From: an uncultured Flavobacteriales bacterium
Lineage (GTDB): Bacteria > Bacteroidota > Bacteroidia > Flavobacteriales_D > Sanyastnellaceae
Direction of reading: 5' to 3'
Assembly: GCA_937996585.1 (NCBI GenBank)
Contig: CALKUW010000063.1
Span: forward strand, 1-21,110
Length of the DNA stretch: 21,110 nucleotides
Below are positions 15,077-21,110 of the stretch, piece after piece (the first letter of the stretch is position 1; every line of letters begins with the position of its first letter). The position numbers and the translations under genes were made by a program. The notes below the pieces were generated by a model. That model searched no databases. It was not told the DNA's origin and saw nothing but the letters and a program-made list of their open reading frames with translations.

Positions 15077-16474
15077 TTACAGCTGTCCTGAGAACCACTT
15101 CCACAAATCGTTGCCGTTGGCGATGAGCATCAGTGCGCCAATGATGAGGAGTCCGATCAGCTGTCCATACTCCATCACCTTCTCAGCGGGCTTGCGGCCG
15201 GAGATCATCTCGTACAGCAGGAACATCACGTGTCCACCATCCAGGGCGGGGATGGGCAGGAGGTTCATGAAGGCCAGAATGATGGACAGCAGGGCGGTGA
15301 TGTTCCAGAAGCTGCGCCAATTCCAGGTGGTGTCGAAGATGCTGCCCAGCGTAATGAATCCGCCGAGCTGCTTGGACCCCCCCGGACGGAAGAGGTAGCG
15401 CATGGAGGAGACGTATCCGGTCAAGGTGCTCCAGGCCTTGTCGGCGCCCCCTTGCAATGCCGACCCGACGCCGTAGTGCTGCTCTACGAATTCGAAGCCG
15501 TCGATTTCACCGTAGGTCTTTGGGAGGAAGCCAAGTTTCCCGTTTTCGTCGACACGGGCGTTCAGTGTCAGGCTGTTGTTGCCGGCCGGCAGGGGGACAG
15601 CGATGCGGTCCACCCTGGCTTCGGTGGGGGTGCGTTCGATCCCGATCGCTACATTGTCCTGGCCCTTGTACCGCCCCAGCTCCTCCACGAGATCGAAGAA
15701 GTACGGCGTGGCCACGCCTTGGACGGAAAGGATGCGGTCACCCGGCTGCAGGCCCGCTTCGGCAGCACCCGTTCCGGGAGTGACCTTGTCGATAACGGCG
15801 GGGAAGTTGACCTTGAAGGGGGCTTCACCACGCGGCAGGTTGTCCGCTTCATCAAGCAGGAACTGGCCCAATTCAGTCGGGAAGGCCACGGTCTGGCGCA
15901 TTCCGCCGCGCAACACTTCAGCCTCGTTGATGTCCTTCCCGAAGGCCAAACGCCTGAAGTCGTCCAATTGTGCGACGCTTTCCCCGCCCAGGGATAGGAT
16001 GACGTCACCGTCCTGCAGCCCGAGGCGTTGCATCGGCTCTTCGAAGGTGAGTCCGAAGGGCAGGCTGTCCATTTTGAGGTCGCGGTCGCCCCACACAAAC
16101 AGGATCATGCCGTAGATGAGGACGCCGAGGATGAGGTTGACCGTAACACCGCCCAGCATGATGATGAGGCGTTGCCATGCGGGCTTGGATCGAAATTCCC
16201 ATGGCTGCGCAGGCTTGGCCATTTGTTCCTTGTCCATGGACTCGTCGATCATGCCGGCGATCTTGACATATCCCCCCAAGGGAAGCCAACCGATGCCGTA
16301 GACCGTCTCGCCGATTTTCTTCTGGAACAGGGCGCCCCGGATGTCGAAAAAGAGGAAGAATTTCTCTACCCGTGTGTTGAACAGCCGCGCCGGAATGAAG
16401 TGGCCGAGTTCGTGCAGCACAATCAGGAATGACAGGCTGAGCAGGAATTGGCTGGCTTGGATGAGGGCTTCCAT
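15077..16474 (-). CDS. rseP: RseP-like site-2 protease (M50 intramembrane zinc metalloprotease)
   Basis: This 465-residue membrane protease has HELGH at residues 21-25 in its first transmembrane helix (zinc ligands His21 and His25, catalytic Glu22). The third ligand motif is NLLPIPALDGGH with Asp412. Between them lie a membrane segment (LGGVTVNLILGVLIYGMILF) and two PDZ domains (GLQDGDVILSLGGESV and GLQPGDRILSVQGVAT). Enzymes of this family cut anti-sigma factors and cleared signal peptides within the membrane. The target here is unknown; no anti-sigma gene is in the window. The gene is divergent from the PBP1A gene and is followed by the Hpt gene. Confidence 0.94.
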   Translation of the reverse strand: MEALIQASQFLLSLSFLIVLHELGHFIPARLFNTRVEKFFLFFDIRGALFQKKIGETVYGIGWLPLGGYVKIAGMIDESMDKEQMAKPAQPWEFRSKPAWQRLIIMLGGVTVNLILGVLIYGMILFVWGDRDLKMDSLPFGLTFEEPMQRLGLQDGDVILSLGGESVAQLDDFRRLAFGKDINEAEVLRGGMRQTVAFPTELGQFLLDEADNLPRGEAPFKVNFPAVIDKVTPGTGAAEAGLQPGDRILSVQGVATPYFFDLVEELGRYKGQDNVAIGIERTPTEARVDRIAVPLPAGNNSLTLNARVDENGKLGFLPKTYGEIDGFEFVEQHYGVGSALQGGADKAWSTLTGYVSSMRYLFRPGGSKQLGGFITLGSIFDTTWNWRSFWNITALLSIILAFMNLLPIPALDGGHVMFLLYEMISGRKPAEKVMEYGQLIGLLIIGALMLIANGNDLWKWFSGQL

Positions 16475-16538
16475 GGTTGGAGCGCGGTCGTTGCTGGTGG
16501 TGTGGTGGAGGCGGTATGTTCTGCCCCTTTACAGAAGG

Positions 16539-16546
16539 CAAAACTA
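16539..16546 (-). promoter_or_regulatory. Candidate -7 promoter element for rseP
   Basis: On the minus strand this reads TAGTTTTG, an exact fit to TAnnTTTG, 64 bases upstream of the rseP ATG. No TTG is present at the expected -33 distance. The 170-base divergent region also contains short inverted repeats (ACACC...GGTGT at 16546-16561) of unknown meaning. Confidence 0.4.
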
Positions 16547-16603
16547 CACCACCCAAGGTGTGCGGGTGATTTTTAACGGCTTTTCCGGGCGTTCGTCCGC
16601 ATC

Positions 16604-16635
16604 TTGCTACCGCACAACGGACAGGTTTTACGTTG
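16604..16635 (+). promoter_or_regulatory. Candidate promoter of the PBP1A gene
   Basis: TTG at 16604-16606 is followed after 22 bases by TACGTTG at 16629-16635, which resembles the Bacteroidota -7 element with a shortened TTTG. The ATG is at 16645, so the leader would be very short. Confidence 0.3.
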
Positions 16636-16644
16636 TGATTGAAG

Positions 16645-19128
16645 ATGCCCCAGCCTCCCAAGCGCAAATCGTCCTCAGGAAAACGCTCCCAGCAGAAGGA
16701 GGCGAAGGACCGTTTTATTGGACCCAGCCTCATTCTTTGGCTGGTGTTGCTGTCTCCGGTGCTGGGCATCCTGGGCCTGCTCGCATTGGCCTCCGCCTCC
16801 GACCTGCCCGATACCGAGACCCTGGCCAACCCCAAGACCGATCTCGCCACGCGCATCTACACTGTGGACGGGGTCCAGTTGGGCAGCTTCTACCGCGAGA
16901 ACCGCGCCGACGTCCGGCGCGATGATTTGCCGGAACACCTGATCGAGGCGCTCACCTCTACGGAGGACGTCCGGTTCAGGGAGCATACCGGCGTCGATTT
17001 CAGGGGGCTTGCCCGCGCCATCGCCTTCCTTGGCAAGCGCGGTGGGGGCAGTACGATCACGCAGCAGTTGGCCAAGCAGCTCTTCACGGAGCGCTATGAT
17101 CGTACCGGTTTTTTCGAGCGGGCCGTGTTGCAGAAGCCCAAGGAGTGGATTATCGCCACCCGGCTTGAGCGGCAGTACACCAAGGACGAGATCATCACGC
17201 TCTACCTGAACCGGTATGATTTCCTGAATCAGGCCGTGGGCATCCGCAGTGCCGCCCAGGTCTATTTCGGCAAATCCGTTCGCGCCCTCGAGCTGCACGA
17301 GTCCGCCATGTTGGTGGGCATGCTGAAGAACAGCGCCCTCTACAATCCGCTGCGCCGTCCCGAAAGGGTGGCCGAGCGGCGGGCAACGGTGTTTGCCCAG
17401 ATGGCCAAATACGGGGTGATCCCGTCGGAAAGCCTCGACAGCCTGAATGCGCTGCCCCTCGGACTGCGCTATCAGCGCGTGAGCCACGATGAGGGTCCGG
17501 CGCCCCACTTCCGGGAAAAGCTGCGTGCCGAAGTGGGTGCATTGCTGGAGGCCAAGGATGAGGATGGGGCCTACCTCATCGCCAAGGCGGACGGCGCGCC
17601 CTTCGACCTCTACCGGGACGGTCTCGTGATCCATACGACGCTGGACAGCCGGCTGCAGCGGTATGCCGAAGCAGCGGCGAACCGCCACATCCGCGGTGAG
17701 CTGCAGGCGGACCTGTGGCGCGACCTGAAACGCACCACGGGCCGTACTTGGCCTTTCTCGAAGGACATCGCTCCGGAAGAACAGGCGCGCATACTCAAGA
17801 GGGCTGTGGAACAGAGCCGCCGCTACCGATTGGCGATGGGCAAGGAGTGCCCGGATTGTGCCCGTCCCGCCTTCTACATCGCGGAGAAGGACAGTGCCGG
17901 TCAGCGGGTGCACCATTGCCGACCCGGGAAGGGGGGGTGCGGCCACGCCTGGCCGGTGATGTCCCGCCGCCAGCTGGACGAGCAGTTTGAGGAAAAGACG
18001 CAGACGACGGTCATGGGCGTCGCGGGATGGGTGGATACACTCATGTCTCCATTGGACAGCATCCGGCACCAGAAGACGCTCCTGCATGCCGGGTTGATGA
18101 GCATCGACCCGAACAGTGGGGAGGTCAAGGCGTGGGTCGGCGACCTCGATTACCAGTGGTCCCAGTTCGACAATGTGAGCCAATCGCGCAGGCAGGTGGG
18201 TTCGACCTTCAAGCCTTTCGTCTACGCCACCGCCGTCCGGCTGGGCCTGGATCCATGCACGGAATTGCCCAATCAGAAGACGTGCATTGAAATGCCTGAT
18301 GGACAGGATCCCTGGTGCCCGGAGAACAGCGATTTGGCGTATGGGGAGATGGTGACGCTCGAGTACGCCCTGGCGAACTCGATGAACACGGTGACGGCCA
18401 AGCTCATCAAGGACTACGGGGTGCAGCGGGTGGTGGATCTGGCCCATGCCATGGGCATAGAGAGTGACATTCCCGCCGTGCCGTCCATCGCCTTGGGCGT
18501 GGCCGAGCTCTCGTTGCAGGAGGTCACCTCGGCCAATGCCACCTTCGCCGGTGGCGGGGTGTGGCATGCTCCCCGGATCATCCGCAGGATCGAGGACAAG
18601 CGAGGCAACACCATCTACGAGCCGCGGCCAGAAATCCGCCAGGGTCTCGATGCTGCTACGGCCTACCGCGTGCTGGAGATGATGAAGGGGGTCATCGATG
18701 GGGCATACAATGCGGAGAAGGACAAGACGATGGGTACGGGCATACGGTTGAAGATGGACTTGGAAAAGCGGGAATACGATGGCCTGAACATTCCCATGGC
18801 GGGCAAGACAGGCACGACGCAATCCAATGCGGACGGCTGGTTCATCGGCCTTACTCCCGAGCTCGTGACGGGCGTCTGGGTCGGGGCATCCGATCCGGCG
18901 GTCCGGTTCTCCACCACCACCAAGGGGCAGGGGGCCAATACGGCATTGCCGATTTTCGGATTCTACATGAAGGATGCCCTCGCCGACCCTGATATCGGCC
19001 TGCTGGCGGAGGACTTCCGTCCGCCGGTCGGGGTGCGCCATGCGGTGCCGTGCAAGGATCTGATGGAGGCGCGCAGGATTGAATTCCGGGATGGAGGTGT
19101 GCCCGATGATGACGACCTATTCGAATGA
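16645..19128 (+). CDS. mrcA: Penicillin-binding protein 1A, bifunctional, with zinc-ribbon-like insert
   Basis: This 827-residue class A PBP polymerises lipid II and cross-links peptides in the periplasm. After a basic cytoplasmic tail (KRKSSSGKRSQQK) and one membrane span (about 27-50), the glycosyltransferase domain shows Glu107 in STEDVRFREHTGVDF and the GGSTITQQLAKQLF motif. The transpeptidase domain has S520TFK, S579MN and K721TG, all intact. Between the two domains, about residues 402-436 carry CPDC (Cys402, 405), then HHC (Cys425) and Cys432 followed by GHAW. This four-Cys zinc-ribbon-like pattern falls where other Bacteroidota PBP1A proteins, as I recall, have none. ATG 16645 is preferred to TTG 16639. 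scoA follows 4 bases after the stop. Confidence 0.95.
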   Translation: MPQPPKRKSSSGKRSQQKEAKDRFIGPSLILWLVLLSPVLGILGLLALASASDLPDTETLANPKTDLATRIYTVDGVQLGSFYRENRADVRRDDLPEHLIEALTSTEDVRFREHTGVDFRGLARAIAFLGKRGGGSTITQQLAKQLFTERYDRTGFFERAVLQKPKEWIIATRLERQYTKDEIITLYLNRYDFLNQAVGIRSAAQVYFGKSVRALELHESAMLVGMLKNSALYNPLRRPERVAERRATVFAQMAKYGVIPSESLDSLNALPLGLRYQRVSHDEGPAPHFREKLRAEVGALLEAKDEDGAYLIAKADGAPFDLYRDGLVIHTTLDSRLQRYAEAAANRHIRGELQADLWRDLKRTTGRTWPFSKDIAPEEQARILKRAVEQSRRYRLAMGKECPDCARPAFYIAEKDSAGQRVHHCRPGKGGCGHAWPVMSRRQLDEQFEEKTQTTVMGVAGWVDTLMSPLDSIRHQKTLLHAGLMSIDPNSGEVKAWVGDLDYQWSQFDNVSQSRRQVGSTFKPFVYATAVRLGLDPCTELPNQKTCIEMPDGQDPWCPENSDLAYGEMVTLEYALANSMNTVTAKLIKDYGVQRVVDLAHAMGIESDIPAVPSIALGVAELSLQEVTSANATFAGGGVWHAPRIIRRIEDKRGNTIYEPRPEIRQGLDAATAYRVLEMMKGVIDGAYNAEKDKTMGTGIRLKMDLEKREYDGLNIPMAGKTGTTQSNADGWFIGLTPELVTGVWVGASDPAVRFSTTTKGQGANTALPIFGFYMKDALADPDIGLLAEDFRPPVGVRHAVPCKDLMEARRIEFRDGGVPDDDDLFE

Positions 19129-19132
19129 CGAC

Positions 19133-19834
19133 ATGGCACTGAACAAGACGGTCCGGGATGCACGCGAGGCGTGCGGGGGCATTGAAAGCGGCATGACCCT
19201 GATGCTCGGGGGATTCGGCCTGTGCGGGATTCCCGAGAATTGCATCGACGAGCTCGTTCGGCTCGGCGTGACGGGCCTGACCTGCATCTCCAACAACGCC
19301 GGGGTGGACGACTTCGGGCTCGGCCTGCTCCTGCAGGGCAAGCAGATTCGGAAGATGGTCTCCAGCTACGTCGGCGAGAACGACGAGTTCGAGCGCCAGA
19401 TGCTGTCGGGCGAGCTGGAAGTGGACCTGATTCCGCAGGGGTCGCTTGCCGAGCGCTGCCGGGCGGGTGGCGCGGGCATCCCCGCCTTTTTCACGCCGGC
19501 CGGCTACGGAACCGAAGTGGCCGAGGGCAAGGAGGTCCGCGAATTCAATGGCAAGCCGCACATCCTCGAGACCGCCCTCACGGCCGATTTCGCCATCGTG
19601 AAGGCGTGGAAGGGCGATACGGCCGGCAACCTCATTTTCAAGGCCACCGCCAAGAACTTCAACCCGCCGATGGCCATGGCCGGTCGGATCACCATCGCCG
19701 AGGTCGAGGAACTCGTTCCGGCCGGTGAGCTGGACCCCAACCAGATCCACACGCCCGGCATCTTCGTCCAGCGTATTTTTCAGGGTGTAGACCACGAGAA
19801 GCGCATCGAACAGCGCACGGTCCGCGAAGCCTGA
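19133..19834 (+). CDS. scoA: 3-oxoacid CoA-transferase, A (alpha) subunit
   Basis: This 233-residue protein matches the A subunit of succinyl-CoA:3-ketoacid (or acetoacetate) CoA-transferases. Visible are GGFGLCGIPE, LTCISNNAGVDDFGLG, DLIPQGSLAERCRAGGAGIPAFFTPAGYGT and the late segment FNPPMAMAG. The enzyme moves CoA from succinyl-CoA to acetoacetate in ketone-body and fatty-acid breakdown. The catalytic Glu is on the B subunit, which should normally follow directly but does not: the next gene is unrelated. The chosen ATG gives the usual MALNKTV-type start; upstream ATGs in the same frame would overlap the PBP1A gene. The substrate is not settled by sequence. Confidence 0.9.
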   Translation: MALNKTVRDAREACGGIESGMTLMLGGFGLCGIPENCIDELVRLGVTGLTCISNNAGVDDFGLGLLLQGKQIRKMVSSYVGENDEFERQMLSGELEVDLIPQGSLAERCRAGGAGIPAFFTPAGYGTEVAEGKEVREFNGKPHILETALTADFAIVKAWKGDTAGNLIFKATAKNFNPPMAMAGRITIAEVEELVPAGELDPNQIHTPGIFVQRIFQGVDHEKRIEQRTVREA

Positions 19835-19840
19835 CCCCGG

Positions 19841-21110
19841 ATGGAGCTCTTCGCATACATCGGTCCCGGAGGCGGCGTCACCGTCGGCGCTTTGTTGGTC
19901 ATCCTGATTGGCGGGCTTGTCCTCTTTGCTTTCGGCTTCATCGTGTGGCTCCGCATCAAGCGGTTCCTTCGGGGGCAGGGCAAGGCCAAATGGGGCCTGA
20001 AGCTCCTGACCCAGGCCGTGGCCCTGTTGGCCGTGCTGAGCACGTTTGGCTGGATGGCCAAGCACCGGGCCAAGAAGGACCGCGACTTCGGGGCCTTCAA
20101 CATGGTGGTGGAGCTGTTGTCCGGCTTCCCCGACCAGTTCAAGCAGTCGGTGGAAGAGGTGCAGACGCTGCCGCAGACGTTCGTGCCAACTCCGGATGAT
20201 TTCTCTCCGGTGAACCGCCTGGAAGAGGACATCCTGACCCTGACCGCCTACTCCAACGCTCAGGATGGGCGGACCATCGCCGTCCGCAATCTGCGGGACG
20301 GTCAGGAACTGCAGCGGTGGACGGTGCCCCCCGAAATCGGTCCGCTCAAGCCGCATTGGCGCATCCACCATCCGCTCCTGCTCGAGGACAAGTCGGTGGT
20401 CAGCTTCATCACGAACCGGTCGCCCCTGTTCCGCCTGGACTCGGCGTCCAACCTCCTCTGGAGGCAGGACAGTCTGAGCTTCCACCACGCGATCAACCGC
20501 GCTGCGGACGGGAGCCTGTGGGCCTGCACCATGCGCTGGGAGCGGGGCGGGCGGCACATCGCGTACCGGGGCCGCTACCGCATGGGCGATCGGACGGTGC
20601 ATTTCCTGGACAACAGCGTGGCCCGGATTGATCCCGCAACCGGCCACATCCTCGAGCTGCACTCCATGGCCGAGGTGCTGCGGGACAATGGACTCGACTA
20701 CTTGATTCTCCGTTCCGGCGATGCGCAGGACCCGCTCCACCTCAACGATGTGGAACCGGCGTTGACTGCCTCGGATCACATGGAGGTGGGCGACCTGTTC
20801 CTCAGCTTCCGAAACCTGCAATGCGTCCTCCAGTTCCGCCCTTCGACCGGGGAGGTCATCCGCGTCATCGACGGCCCGCTTGCCGCACAGCATGACGTTG
20901 ACATCGTCAACGACAGCACGCTGGTCATCTTCAACAACAACGTGCAGGAGAACAACGGGGTCTACACCAACCAGGCCCACAAATACCCGGTGTCCAAGGA
21001 TGTTGTGGAGGTGGCCCAGTACCACTCCCAGATCACCCTGTACGACTTCGCTTCGGGGTCTTTCACTCCGCTTTACCCGGAGCTGATGGCAGAGGCCGGC
21101 ATCATGACGT
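19841..21110 (+). CDS. Membrane-anchored arylsulfotransferase-like (ASST) protein, 3' truncated
   Basis: The frame is open to the window end; 423 residues are visible. The N-terminus MELFAYIGPGGG starts a membrane hairpin of two hydrophobic segments (about 14-37 and 52-70). Beyond it the sequence resembles the arylsulfotransferase beta-propeller family: blade-like repeats, FHHAINRAADGSLWA (His215-216), LDNSVARIDPATGHILELHS and QHDVDIVNDSTLVIFNNN (His351). In that family conserved His residues carry or position the sulfate moved between phenolic donors and acceptors, and the propeller is periplasmic. Many homologues have no proven activity, so sulfate transfer is not certain. It begins 6 bases after scoA and probably shares its transcript. 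Confidence 0.72.
   Translation, partial: MELFAYIGPGGGVTVGALLVILIGGLVLFAFGFIVWLRIKRFLRGQGKAKWGLKLLTQAVALLAVLSTFGWMAKHRAKKDRDFGAFNMVVELLSGFPDQFKQSVEEVQTLPQTFVPTPDDFSPVNRLEEDILTLTAYSNAQDGRTIAVRNLRDGQELQRWTVPPEIGPLKPHWRIHHPLLLEDKSVVSFITNRSPLFRLDSASNLLWRQDSLSFHHAINRAADGSLWACTMRWERGGRHIAYRGRYRMGDRTVHFLDNSVARIDPATGHILELHSMAEVLRDNGLDYLILRSGDAQDPLHLNDVEPALTASDHMEVGDLFLSFRNLQCVLQFRPSTGEVIRVIDGPLAAQHDVDIVNDSTLVIFNNNVQENNGVYTNQAHKYPVSKDVVEVAQYHSQITLYDFASGSFTPLYPELMAEAGIMT

Noticed and set aside
16675..19041. 788-codon minus-strand open frame opposite PBP1A
   Set aside because: Antisense shadow caused by GC-rich third codon positions. PBP1A has all catalytic motifs in the plus frame, and the antisense product shows no recognisable domain.
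18851..21025. 724-codon minus-strand open frame opposite scoA and the ASST-like gene
   Set aside because: It spans three well-supported plus-strand genes and their junctions, and has no domain signature of its own.

Overview
The window looks like chromosomal DNA from a GC-rich member of the Bacteroidota, probably a marine or aquatic lineage near the Flavobacteriales; the rank below phylum is a guess. The phylum call rests on several things. There is an HU-CCDC81/SPOR protein and a DUF5723-type outer-membrane protein paired with a lipoprotein. A secreted laminarinase carries the short Cys-rich modules and thrombospondin-3-like repeats common in marine Bacteroidota. There are candidate promoters of the TAnnTTTG type, and Shine-Dalgarno sequences are weak or absent. 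I see no phage, transposon, CRISPR or plasmid genes. Most of the window is ordinary housekeeping and cell-envelope DNA.

Layout. 1-1656: 3' part of a secreted GH81 endo-beta-1,3-glucanase. It is followed by a hairpin usable as a terminator from both sides and by tRNA-Cys(GCA) on the minus strand. 1861-2994: pssA-like phosphatidyltransferase and purS, plus strand. 3189-5381: a lipoprotein form of oligopeptidase B. 5468-8549: a two-gene unit of an unknown lipoprotein and a DUF5723-like outer-membrane protein. 8571-10282, minus: HU-CCDC81/SPOR membrane protein followed by a HAD hydrolase. 10354-13481, minus: TonB-dependent receptor whose stop codon overlaps the GTG start of kdsB. 13576-14682, plus: dprA. 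14706-16474, minus: rseP followed by a stand-alone Hpt protein. 16645-21110, plus: bifunctional PBP1A, a CoA-transferase A subunit without its B subunit, and an arylsulfotransferase-like membrane-anchored protein that runs off the end.

How they fit together. Much of the window concerns the envelope: phospholipid headgroup synthesis (PssA), the Kdo branch of LPS (KdsB), peptidoglycan polymerisation (PBP1A), intramembrane proteolysis (RseP), peptidoglycan or nucleic-acid-linked membrane organisation (HU-SPOR), and surface uptake or degradation (GH81, TonB receptor, OpB lipoprotein, DUF5723 pair).

The features most worth a second look are a four-cysteine zinc-ribbon-like insert between the two catalytic domains of PBP1A, the lipoprotein/DUF5723 pair, the orphan CoA-transferase A subunit beside an arylsulfotransferase-like protein with a YIGPGGG membrane start, and the GH81 enzyme that ends in a dockerin-like motif rather than a recognisable type IX secretion sorting domain. 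I did not find a clearly new multi-gene system.
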